A DNA stretch of 64,000 nt, from assembly GCA_029204225.1 (NCBI GenBank), contig CM055107.1:18188718-18252717 (forward strand). Reading direction: 5' to 3'. The notes beneath the pieces were generated by a model. The model worked only from the letters and a program-made list of their open reading frames with translations. It was not told the DNA's origin and made no database searches. Each line of letters opens with the position of its first letter. The first letter of the stretch is position 1. The position numbers and the translations under genes were made by a program. This document shows, piece by piece, positions 10,467 through 20,618 of the stretch. The stretch is from Diphasiastrum complanatum. Lineage: Eukaryota; Streptophyta; Lycopodiopsida; Lycopodiales; Lycopodiaceae.

Positions 10467-11160
10467 ATACTGCTGAATTGTACTTTGTAAATATTTTTAT
10501 TTAATATACAAAATTTTATTGTGTGTCTGGCTTGTATAAATTTGCATGCTTTTTGAAATTTTTCATAATTCATCGATTTTGTATTATGACGAATTTGGAT
10601 TCTTCTGTAAAACCATTGGAAAAGTTGCAGTATATAGCTGTTTTTTGTGCTAGTCCCGCCATGTTGTGTACTTTTATGAAATGCCGCTCTTGCTTGCCAA
10701 TGAGATTTTTCCATTCCTTGCGATGACCATATGCTGACTTCCACTATTTCTTGCCAAGAATGTCGAATGATGTCGTAATATGTGCTGCATGTCATAAAAA
10801 CATAATCTAAATCGGTATCAAAAATATCTAATTTAATTGCACATATCTATCATAGTGTAAAATCAAAATCTTACCATATAATGTGTTATATGATCAACAC
10901 CCCATGCACTTTGAACTGCATCCACAAATTCATTTGTTGTTTTCTGTATCATTTGTACATCAGTATTTGAAAATTTATCTTTTCTCAAATATTTCACCAT
11001 ATTGTCTAATTTTTTCCAAACTTCTACTTTGTGTATACGAGTAGAAAATTCTTCTTCGAAATCTTGAGTTGCTGCAATAATTTCTTTCCAAACCATGTAT
11101 TGAACCTTAGATTGTTTGCCAGAATTATTTGATAAAAATCTTCGAGCTTTAGATCCTCCA
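10463..11160 (-). pseudogene. Transposase-like fragment, copy 2
   Basis: The minus strand first carries (11096-10863) an alpha-helical stretch: VWKEIIAATQDFEEEFSTR, VWKKLDNMVKYLRKDKFS, ending WGVDHITHYM. After an interruption of about 70-100 bases (possibly an intron or decay) comes SIWSSQGMEKSHWQARAAFH ... HGG ... LFQWFYRR (about 10750-10570). This order, (VWxxLD...THYM) then (SSQGMEKSH...WFYRR), is probably the native one. Copy 1 near 3.1-3.6 kb has the first block inverted. It overlaps the 3' end of the 9660 gene convergently by a few bases. The superfamily is not identified. Confidence 0.42.
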
Positions 11161-11306
11161 ATGTTCGGCTTGCATGGAATATTTCATGTTTTACCTAATA
11201 GCTTGTCATCTTTTTTTTATTTTAACGTGGCACTTGAAGGGAGCTTTGAATACGATACCTCTAAGCTGATTGGCGTAGATATGCACTAAATCTCCATTCT
11301 CTCCAT

Positions 11307-12311
11307 CTATGAAATGCACTGGAATAGATTCTTGAACCTCTGTCTCAACTGAGGGCATTCGTTTCCGATATGGTTGCCTTGGCAATGTGGACACCATGTG
11401 GATTCTCTCCTTAGATCAACGTGGGTAGGGCCTGGTTTCATGCCTTTCAGCTTTTGGTCTACAGCCGCAGCAAGGTTAGTTGTGAGCTTTTTGATCTGCT
11501 CATTGTTTTGCATGTGCAGTCTCTCCATGGCAGATATGATGGTATTGGCGCTATTGGTAGTAGAGGCGGAAGCGTCATCATGCAACTTATCCTCATGTTT
11601 GGCTCTTCGTTCTTTTCTGCGTCTTAGTTCCTTATTAGAGTTATCAGAGTCCGAGCTAGTGCTATCACTATCATCGACTCTCTTAATGGCATCGGCATAG
11701 GCCGATTGAATAGACACGTATTTGTCCCTTCGTTTCATTTGCTATTTGATTCCCTTGGATAGTCCTGCCATGACCCATGTTAGGATGCTATGGTCTGGGA
11801 CACTATCAGGGTCGGATCCTCCATGCAATCTCTTGATCCTCTCAATGTAATCGCATAGGGACTCGTTCTTCTTATCCATATGGATTCGATCTGATTGCAA
11901 TAATGGATCGGAAAGGAAACAGGTGGTTTTGAATCTTGTGATAAATTCAGCCTGTAAAATATTCCAATCGTCGCGTTCGTTCTGCTCAAGATTGAAATAC
12001 CAATCCTTAGTAGTATCAGCTAAGCACAAATTAAAGTATCTTAACAGCTCTTGCTGGCTATCGTCTTTATAGGCTCTAAATGCTTGGGTGTAGATCTGTA
12101 GAAATAGTCTCGGATCTCCCTTGCCATCAAACCTCGGAAGGTCGGTCTTGGAGAAATTTTGGATTGCGTGAGACACAAATGGCCTAGGATTGTCCATTGG
12201 TGGTGGATCTACATCAACTGGTTCGAGTAATATCTCGATGGGCACATTGACAAATTCCTCAAGTTCAAAGGGATCCAGGGTGGATAACCTCCTTCCGGAT
12301 CTCAAATGCAT
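11307..12311 (-). pseudogene. Ty3/gypsy gag with zinc knuckle, third family
   Basis: Encodes the capsid/nucleocapsid protein of a gypsy element. ATG at 12311 begins MHLRSGRRLSTLDPFELEEF. The retrotransposon gag domain follows (LPRFDGKGDPRLFLQIYTQA, KDWYFNLEQNERDDW, FITRFKTTCF, ESLCDYIERIKRLHGG). A stop and frame change at about 11740 separates the C-terminal part, which has a Ser/Asp-rich linker, a coiled-coil-like RLHMQNNEQIKKLTTNLAAA and a single knuckle CPHCQGNHIGNEC of the short CX2CX3HX4C form. The same short knuckle form is used by copies A and B. Protease and polymerase are missing: the sequence passes into the transposase-like fragment by about 11200. Confidence 0.85.
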
Positions 12312-13144
12312 ACAATGAAATGGTTGTTGGGACTATTTTTAGTATTTTCATTTTTTTGATGTTTTTGATCTTTTTCTAATTCTCTTCCTCGAGTATACTT
12401 TTTGTAGACACTTTTGATGTATAGGTGATCAAATGTCAGATTTGATAAAGGATCTAACCAATGTGATGATGAATCTCAGATCAAACTCAGATCAAAATCA
12501 AAACAAAAAGTTGGATGGATAGATGTGAAGCGGTTTAATTACGAATCCAAAAGACAATCGAGGAAAAAGAAAATACAAAAAAATACAGGTGGGTTCTAAT
12601 TGTGAAGAGATCAAGAAAAATTCTAGAATCTCTCTGATGGTGAGTTATACATGGTGAGTAATAGCAGTCGCGAGTAATAGGTTATAACTCGCTGAGCTGT
12701 CCACTTGTTAAAAATGATGATCAAAACAATCTGTGATGATGGCAAGTAATGAGGAACTGATGGCGAGTAATAACTGGCGAGTTATGGCTCTGAGCGTGAG
12801 TAATAATTATAACTCGCTGGTCACCAAGAAGATGCCCTTGAGCTTGCTGATCACTCTGCTTTGATGGTGAGTAAAGTTGACAAAGAAAAAGTGTAGAAAT
12901 AGGGTTTGGCGAGTAATAGGTTGTAGGGCGAGTAAAGTCTCTGATGGCGAATCATAATTTATAACTCACCAAACTCACAAAACAGTGTTTGGAGCCTGCC
13001 TAGCTCTTTGCAAAAGTGGCGAGTAAAAATAGTAAAGAAAAAATAGATAAAACCCTGTCAACGAGAAATAAACCTGTGAAAATGCAAGAAAAATTCAAGC
13101 AAAATGCAAACTAAAACCCATCTAAACAATAGCTTAGCACCGTC
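12312..13144 (-). repeat. Gypsy leader with dispersed GGCGAGTAATA-like motifs
   Basis: Non-coding leader between the primer-binding site and gag. From about 12640 to 13030 a short motif, GGCGAGTAATA or its shortened form GAGTAA, recurs about ten times in both orientations (TATAACTCGC is the reverse form). Examples lie near 12675, 12760, 12800, 12905 and 13020. It is not a regular tandem array, as spacing varies from about 15 to 60 bases. Function unknown. Confidence 0.6.
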
Positions 13145-13162
13145 TCCCCAGCAACGGTGTCA
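13145..13162 (-). other. Gypsy primer-binding site (tRNA-Asp type)
   Basis: The minus strand reads TGACACCGTTGCTGGGGA, close to the classical Tat/Athila site TGGCGCCGTTGCCGGGGA. It lies six bases inside an LTR terminus ending CCCAACA at 13169. It belongs to the gag at 11307-12311. Confidence 0.78.
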
Positions 13163-13168
13163 AAAAAA

Positions 13169-13815
13169 TGTTGGGCCCTTTCCGTGCCTCCCTTTGGATC
13201 TCCAACCGGGTGAGTCGTCGTGTAGTACGGGCTCTACACTAAATCTTCTCCTCTTGAGACTTATCTTCTCAAGGGAGGGGAGCAATGGGAATGGAACCTA
13301 CCTAATGGATCTTAATGACCTCTCACGAATGATATCTAACTCCTATTTTACCATTGGGTGTTTTTGTGGATTAGAAAGATGAAAGCTTGTGCTAATGATC
13401 TTCTTTATTGTGATAGCATGATTAGGAAACACATTCAAGCATTCATCAATCCACAAACAAACATACAATGACAAAAAAGGAGGACTTCACATAAATAAAT
13501 AAAAAGTAGGAGGAGGAGGCTTCACTTCTATCTCTCTCTCAATCTCTATTCTTGCAAATGAAAAGTGATTACAAAATGGTGTCAAATCCCTACTTATAGA
13601 CAAAGTTAGGTTTGTGAAGTTTTTAGCACGTGTGAACTTCACCACACACCTTACAAGATGCACAAGAATGATCAATGAACAGAGCAAGGCAAGAGCACAA
13701 TGGCATAAACAGACTGAAAAAACTACCACCTTACTATGAGAGATGGATATCAGAAAATATTCTAAGTGCATTTGGCTTACGAGTACAGTAGTGCACCATT
13801 TAAGGGTGTCTGACA
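13169..13815 (-). repeat. LTR of the 11.3-13.2 kb gypsy element (outer end uncertain)
   Basis: The inner border follows from the CCAACA terminus next to the primer-binding site. No second LTR is present in the window, so the outer end is a guess at about 13.8 kb. There is no coding content. Confidence 0.45.
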
Positions 13816-15097
13816 TTATATTACTAATAGGTCTAATTCGTATGCTGACTCGGCCATGTTATTATTCCCGTTGTCGTAAAATCTGTTGCTAGGCTTTTCG
13901 TCGGCCGGTCTGCAATCTCGCTGACCTTCTGATATTGGCTTTCTCGGTGAATCTGAATTTTGGAACTCCTTTTTGGTTGTTCGTCAATGTTCCTTGGCGT
14001 AGTTCGGCGACATGACAACATTGTTAGAAGAATCTTTACCAGAATCATCCGTTAGAAGAATCTTCACCAAAATCTTCTAACAAATTCATACATCATTCTC
14101 TTGGAGTGTGGAGTGATCTCCAAAATCGATGGATTTTGAAAAATCGCTCCAATGTGGGATCAGCGGCTACCTTGCCCCTAAAATAGTGTGGTTTGTCCCT
14201 TAATGCACTTTGTCCCCGCGGTACGACGATCACTCTATCAGGAAGAAGTTGTACTTGTAGGATAAATTCCTTTTCTACCCTTAATTTAAAGTATTTTTGC
14301 TTTTGGACGGCCTTAAATTATGTAATAGGCCAAAAGTTCTGGGCCTCAAAAGAAAAAGCACTATTTCTTTACCTTGAAGAAAATCCTCCTTTCAAGTGAA
14401 TCTGCACTTCAGAATCCGTTTCAAAACGGAAATTTTTAATGAAGTTGAAGAAAAAATTTAGGACGTTAAAATTAGCTCCTCCGACCGCAACACTCTTTGG
14501 AACGCTAGGTGCCAGATCTGTTTGCCATGCGCGCTCTGATCTGTGACCTCCTACACATTTTTCCCTTCATCCTCCTCACCAAAGACCTTGGCTATGGCAA
14601 CTTCCACGCCCAACAAATTCAAACCTTTTTCTCCTGCTTGTCTGCCACTAATCACGGCCTCTTACAGGCTCTATCACCTTGCTCCATAGCTTTACAAGTC
14701 AAAAAAACATCTCCTACAAATAAGATTTTCAACTGTAAACCCCAACTTTGAGGCATATAAGATTTCCAGGAAATATCTCCACAATTCTCTATGGTTTTTC
14801 CTACAGCCTTCACTTCTACTTAAGTCGCCAAGCTACTAGTCTCTTGATGGAATGTTCATCAATTGATGTTGTAACCGTTGCACATAGCCCGATTTTCCGT
14901 CAAGTACAATTGCTTCCACCAATAAGCTTAACAATTTGACAATTTCGTACCTCAGTTTCGAAGTTAGGCCAATCACACATCTTGAGAACTCAATTCTTTC
15001 ACCGTACATTGACAAATTTGCTTAACCAACCGTATATGGTTTCTCGAATTCTCCCAGAATTCGGCTCCCAGCTAGTCTGAAACTACCCCACTCCCAA
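13816..15097. other. Non-coding LTR-like debris with an inverted pair
   Basis: I see no convincing gene. The block 14085-14123 (TTCATACATCATTCTCTTGG ... GTGTGGAGTGATCTC) is the reverse complement, with about two mismatches, of 15180-15222 inside the copia LTR. The two therefore look like inverted copies of one LTR segment. The rest, including several short open frames, has no recognisable protein similarity. Confidence 0.5.
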
Positions 15098-15109
15098 GCT
15101 CTGATACCA
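15098..15109 (-). other. Ty1/copia primer-binding site (initiator tRNA-Met)
   Basis: The minus strand reads TGGTATCAGAGC, the usual plant copia primer-binding site complementary to initiator tRNA-Met. It directly follows an LTR terminus ending CTTGACA. The copia body that should follow toward lower coordinates is not recognisable. Confidence 0.8.
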
Positions 15110-15420
15110 TGTCAAGGATCTTACTAGCAGTGTAGTTAATTTGCAAGCAATCAACAAACACACAGATAAACTGAAAAAGAGATCACTCCACACCCCAAGA
15201 GAATGTTGTATGAACTGTATTCACCAAAGAATTGAAAAGTATTTATATACAGTCTTATTTTTTTTGGGGGGGGCAAACGTTGCATGGTGACACGGTCCCT
15301 GTTACGGGACACGTGTCCCAACTCTACTTTGTATGTGCTGTGAAACTGCCACTCATGCATATTGGCACGTAAACATGAAAAACTCAAAAAATTGCTAAAA
15401 CAGAAAATAGTCATGGAACC
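15110..15420 (-). repeat. Copia LTR end (solo, outer end undefined)
   Basis: Its inner end is set by the primer-binding site at 15098-15109. It contains ATTCTCTTGGGGTGTGGAGT (minus strand), whose inverted partner lies at 14085-14123. A G-rich run follows a T-run near 15253-15272. I could not define the outer boundary. Confidence 0.5.
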
Positions 15421-16375
15421 GTAAGATAAACTTGGGCTTACTTAATCTAGCAGCTTCGATTTGGTTAAGTTTGATGTAAGTCGGACGACTTGCTTGGAGG
15501 GAAGTACCGACGTCGGGACCCCCAATCTGGCATGACACCAGGTTCTCAATGTTGGTTCCAAAACTTCGAATTGGTTAAGTTTGATCTTTTTTGGCGAGTT
15601 GGTTGCTTGTATGTCAAGTGGGTTCAGACGGCAAGTGTTGAAAGCCGGGAAGCTAAGTCGTGGTTCTGGGCTCTCTTTGGGATGCCTGCGCTACATGGAT
15701 AGGAAAGGAACTCTGAATCTACTCATTAACAAACTCTTCTTTTGTCTTCTTGAAAGCTACTTCATACCATTAAGGTTTTTGCAGGTGTATAGATTTGTTG
15801 CATATGCCCAACCAAGCCAAGTTTGTTAGAGTTTGCATGAGGCTTTGAAATGTCATTACACAAATGGTTGAGATTTAAGCCTAACTCTTTCTTATTGAAG
15901 TAAATAATTGCCCAAGTCACCTCGTTGTGACATGCTCTATACTTTTGTGGCATGTCATGATGTGTCTAAATGGAATGTCATGATGTATCTAAATGGAATA
16001 AAACTCCACATACCATATCTCAAATATACAATATTGTAGATTAGGTAATGGGTGTTGGGATGGCCATTACCACATATAATCAAGGACTTAAGCAAAAGTC
16101 GGCATTAGTCATAACCCAGGGGCGAAATTACATGTGGTAATGGCCGACCAACTTTCATTATCACACATAATTGGATCCAGTAGGATTTCAATTTATCTTA
16201 ACATATTTTGTGATTTTACTTTCTAGCTATAATTTAGCATGTTATCAATTTTTTTTAGTCTGTGTGAAATTTGTCTAACTGTAGGGTGATTGCTGGCAAA
16301 TATCTCTTGTTCATGAAAAATTTGTGCCTTACTCATGAAATGGTTTATTTATGTCTTGATGGATCAACAAGAATG
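15421..16375. other. No gene seen
   Basis: AT-rich non-coding sequence. Short open frames such as 15490-15829 have no recognisable motif and no splice support. Confidence 0.5.
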
Positions 16376-16419
<44 letters not shown>

Positions 16420-16460
16420 CATCTCTTTGATGGATCTACATAGTTTTCTCTCTTCTAGAT

Positions 16461-16512
<52 letters not shown>
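16376..16512. repeat. Two (CT)n microsatellites separated by 53 bases
   Basis: CT/TC runs at about 16376-16413 and 16466-16512. The Ser-Leu open frame through them is a repeat artefact. Confidence 0.95.
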
Positions 16513-16516
<4 letters not shown>

Positions 16517-16735
16517 GGACATAGGTAATTATACCCTACATTGAAACAAATAGAAATGAGTAATGAATTGTCAATGGAGCACATCTACATAGGCAACAAA
16601 TCTAAAATGGGAAGGCTACATCATGAGATACAATTTAGATTCTAAAAGAGGCTGAATTGTATCCTTGCTAGGAGCAAATAAAAATTAACGAAATAAGGAG
16701 GCTAAATTACAAGATACAATTTAGCTTCTAAAGAA

Positions 16736-16879
16736 GGTGAAAACCCTTGTTAGCACCAATTCTAAAAACAAGGAGGCTAAATTATGATAGGTTTTAAAAG
16801 GGGTAAAGGTGAAAATCCTTGCTAGCACCAATTAGAAAAACAAGGAAGCTAAATTATGATAGGTTTTAAAAGGGGTAAA
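16736..16879. repeat. 72-bp tandem duplication
   Basis: Two adjacent 72-base units (16736-16807 and 16808-16879), each with GGTGAAAAyCCTTGyTAGCA, CAAGGArGCTAAATTATGAT and a terminal TTTTAAAAGGGGTAAA. They differ at a handful of bases. A weaker third copy of the GCTAAATTA part precedes them at about 16700. Non-coding. Confidence 0.85.
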
Positions 16880-17209
16880 ACTCAGTGCTTGAACCAATGA
16901 TGTGGCATCATAGATGTGCCTAAATGGAATAGAACTTTATGCCCTAGTCCTCTATATATATATAAATAAACATAGGCCCCATTTCCTTGCACTTCATGTG
17001 TAAAGGGGACCTAAGACCGTGGGTTCCACTTGAAGAAAACTAGCTTTGCTTTTCCCTTTGCCAGGCCGGTTGCTTCGGTCCGAACCTAAGCTAAAAAGGT
17101 CCATGATAATTGCCCTCACACAGGCCCGGGGGCGCCGGGTGGCTTGTGTCATACGGCAGGCAGACAGGCTCGGTCTAGGTCCGGTTGCTCATCTCCTTCG
17201 CCCGCTCGC

Positions 17210-17217
17210 TTTATAAG
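17210..17217 (+). promoter_or_regulatory. Putative TATA box of the Di19-like gene
   Basis: TTTATAAG lies 155-162 bases upstream of the chosen ATG, in a locally GC-rich stretch. A short (GA)n tract at 17236-17256 would sit at or just after the start site, and GA-rich 5' leaders are common in plants. Inferred from position and consensus only. Confidence 0.5.
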
Positions 17218-17371
17218 CAAAGCACAAAAACACGCGAGAGAGAGAGAGAGAGAGAGAAAAGAGAGACTGCGCCTTCGAGGGAAAGGGGAAAGGGGGGATC
17301 GCGACGGGAAGCGAGCTGCGAGGCTGAAGGGAAGGATAATTGGAAGCTGGGTAAGTGCAGAGAATTGGGCA

Positions 17372-20300
17372 ATGGAAGGGGATTGTCTGACTTCTAGTAT
17401 TGGTTCCAGTACTGCCATATCCAATAAGCGTCAGAGCTCCGTAGCTTCAGCAGTACCCAAACACTCACGATCCCGTTTTGGTAAGCTCCAAGGCCGAATC
17501 TGTTATAGCATACAAGTCGTGGAAGTAGTTTCTGGATTTGTGGTGTAATTAGGAATTGTGTGTTGGTAGCTGAGATGATTTTGTGATCTGAGGTTTGGTT
17601 CCGGGTTCTGCAGATGAGGATGAAGACTTACGGACGGAATTTTCGTGTCCGTATTGTTACAATGATTATGACCTCGATACTCTTGGCTCGCACCTGGAGG
17701 ACCAACATTGCTTTGAGTCTAGAATAGCTGTAAGCCTTTGATCCGTCCCCTTCGACACTGGTTTTCCACGCTTAAGGCGACCTGTATGCTTCTGATATGC
17801 TCTTTTTTCATGGTTGTGCTGCTGTTATTTTGAAGTTTGAGTTTCGGAAATATAATTTGACAGGATTAGGCAGACATCGGATGAATAGAAATATCGCAAC
17901 TTCTATCATGAAGTAAACTTTAAAATATTGGAAAATTGAAAAGTCTACAAAAGCTATAACATCCATTGGCTTGTAAGCAGGATGATTATCTGTATCGTGG
18001 CGTCAGAACTAATTTCTGTACAAATCTTAAGCATATGCGACGAGGCTTCCGTACAATGATCTGTATGAATCCAGGAAAGGTTTTGCTTGAGCTCGAGAGT
18101 AAAGTGTGGGTAGTAAAGCTCAAAAATGAATTAAATAGCTTCCGTTGCCATACTGCCCACACTTTTGGGTCAGCTGATTTTCTGCAAAACAGTTGTGGTC
18201 TCCTTCTTCTTATGTTTCCACAGGTTGCTCTCAGTCTGTTCCCAGTCAAATATTGGCCTTCCCCTCCAGCTCTGTCTACTTTCCTGTATATTCAGTGTTT
18301 TGGCAGATAATCAAGCCTTAAGCAGGAGTACAGAGTTCAGGTTAATCCCCAACAGTTGTTCTTTGCAGCTTGCTTCCAATTTCTTGTGATCCGCTTCCAT
18401 TGGTAATAGTGACTGCTTGGTTTTGTCTCATCTTCCTGCCCAAACACTTCCAATCTTAGCATTGAGGCTGCAGCGCACTTGTCTGAGTGAGGCAAACACT
18501 CGTCTTGTTCAAGAATCAACATTGTTTTATTGATAGATCACTACTGCCTTATTGATTAGACACCATGAAAGGCTTTGCTGGTGTCTAAGATGATATAACC
18601 TGTATGTGTTTTCTGCTACATTTGCAATGACGTTGTATTTTCTTTAGGAAGACTTTGATGATTGATCCACGGTTTTTCCAGTTTCATGGGATATGAAAAG
18701 CTCCTTTAGAAGTTGGACATCTGTCAAGCAGAGCTGGTTCGCCCTTTTCTCTTTCGAAGATGGCTGGGTTGATCTTATCACTCACTTGTTTCCATAGATG
18801 GATATGTCTATTGAAATATGCAGTCTGTTCGCATTTTGTTCTCTATCTTGTCCAGTCAGGTCCCAACATTTTCATAATTTGAAGCAGTGCACGCTCTTGA
18901 GTTGAGCTGAAATCATTTTGATGCTGTTTTGTGTAGGTATGCCCTGTTTGTTCAGCAAGGATTTGGAGAGATATGGCTGGTCATGTAACGCTACAGCATG
19001 GCCATCTCTACAAGATATCCTTTGCTTTTAGTTTATCTTAAGATGCTTTAGTGTTCTGCTGTATAACTGTTATGGACTTATCTCACGTATGTAACTCAAG
19101 GTTTTGATTCAAAGAGGACGAGCGTCTTTAGAGAATGAATTTGCAATTAGTAGTAGAGGAGGAATGAAGCATCAGTCAGATTGACAAAGTGGTCGCTTCT
19201 TACCTGAATTGTCCTGCAAAGCTGCATTCCTTCACTTCAACCTATTTGTTATCGTGTCTAAGTTGCTGACAGGTAGTTTTGAGTAATCCTGTAAGCATTT
19301 ATCACGTAACCGGAAATTGCCTTGACGTGATCATACATCCATAGTCAAAACAGATTTCGGAAGTCAAGTACTTCATCCAATTCTACTATTTCTTTGCTAG
19401 GGCAAGAGTTGAAAGAGCTGCATCTACAGGCTCTTATTGGAGATGTTTCTTCTACTGGCACAATCAGCTCCACTATAGTAGAATCACTTCTGTCGAGCCT
19501 AGGATGCAAGTTGCCCTCTTCAGAGACCGGTGATACAGAAAAAAAGGAAGGATGCCCTGTTGAGAGTGAGAAGGATGAGTGTTTGACGTGTCATCAGCCA
19601 AACTCCCGGTTTGTTTTGACTTTCTTGTTGCTTGCGTTGTTATGCCTTGCAGAGAGGTGGTTTAAAGCTATGTTGGGTGCAATCTAAGACTCAAACATTG
19701 AGATGATTTCTTGCTAACACTTGAAGCTTGTCCCAAAAATTATTTTCCTTCATGCCATCCATTATCTGTGGTAGCTAGACTTATTCAACGATTCTTTGAA
19801 ATTGTCTTTCTTTAGTTTCTTGATCTGTTATATTTTCTGTGTCAATCTTTAGACAAGCCAACTTCTAAGCTTTTGAAGCCATTGTACAACTGATTCATAC
19901 ATACACGCACTTTCAAAATAGAACACATGCGAGTGATATAGGTGCTCAACAAGTTAATAAAACTACCTCATGAAGCTTGAAGTAAAATTACATAAGTTAT
20001 CATAGTTGCTTAAATTCCAAAATAGAAAAGTTGCTGCAAGATACATAGTTCTGCTCTTGGACAACACAATCAACCTATGTAACTTGGAATAAGATCAGAG
20101 AAACAAAGTCTAGCTGTCCACCCTATTTTTCGCTGGAAAAGAAATCTGATTTTCTGTCGAGCAAGCAAACAGACAAATTGTGCGATCTATCTTTGGAAGT
20201 GCAAAGTGGCAAACTTTTCTGCAATCAGATTTGCCAATTCCTAAATGTTTGTTTAATTGGTACCAGTTTCTTTTGGAAGACTTTGACAGTGTCTTTCTAA

Positions 20301-20618
20301 ATTCCAAAGACTGTAGTCAGTGTAATTTTATAAGCTTCAATATGCATCTCTGTTTTTTATAAATAGCTTCATATGTTTTCTATATGAATTGTGCGTCCAA
20401 TTGTAAGTTCTCTTCAAATTACAAATGCTTGCTAGATCCTTGTTAACATTCTTTTGAGCTCACTCTTACAGCTTTTTAACCCAATATACTGTGTGCACTT
20501 TTTCAGGGTAGAAGTTTCATTGACCACTGAGGAACGTGAGCAAAGATCAAAGCAAGCAGCACGACGGGCTGATTTTGTTCAACAAATTGTCCTATCTACT
20601 TTCATGGATGATAGGTAG
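17372..20618 (+). CDS. Di19-family zinc-finger protein (drought-induced 19-like)
   Basis: Exons by my reading: 17372-17480, 17614-17729, 18937-19014, 19337-19608, 20507-20618, giving 228 codons with phases 1, 0, 0, 2 conserved across junctions. The start ATG (MEGDCLTSSIGSS) follows the putative TATA box and GA tract. Two zf-Di19 fingers are present: C48-x2-C51 with H63-x4-H68, and C77-x2-C80 with H91-x4-H96 (VCPVCSARIWRDMAGHVTLQ). Exon 4 supplies ISLLGQELKELHLQALIG, the conserved Di19 motif, then an acidic Ser-rich spacer. The last exon is the basic C-terminal helix TTEEREQRSKQAARRADFVQ, the family's usual end. Di19 proteins are nuclear proteins linked to drought, salt and light responses in Arabidopsis; some activate transcription. 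Length fits the family (about 200-240). Introns 1, 2 and 4 are GT-AG; intron 3 is AT-AC. Confidence 0.92.
19015..19336 (+). other. U12-type AT-AC intron in the Di19-like gene
   Basis: The exon ends CTACAAG and the intron begins ATATCCTTT, an exact match to the minor-spliceosome 5' splice-site consensus. Near the 3' end TGCCTTGAC (19318-19326) matches the branch-site consensus TTCCTTRAY at eight of nine positions. The intron ends CATAC, 11 bases after the branch adenosine, which is in the expected window. Joining 19014 to 19337 restores HLYK-IHSQNRFRKSS...TISLLGQELKEL, the Di19 order, in phase 0. No GT-AG alternative gives this. Confidence 0.9.

Noticed and set aside
15490-15829. Open frames of 70-82 codons
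   Set aside because: No motif, no splice support and no related copy.
17144-17371. Upstream in-frame extension of the Di19 protein
   Set aside because: It passes through the GA tract and overlaps the putative TATA box. The ATG at 17372 fits better.
19101-19186. Alternative Di19 exon 4 starting at an AG before GTTTTGATTCAAAGAGG
   Set aside because: It gives IQRGRASLEN then a stop, does not match the Di19 order, and has no donor in the needed phase. The AT-AC intron gives a perfect fit.
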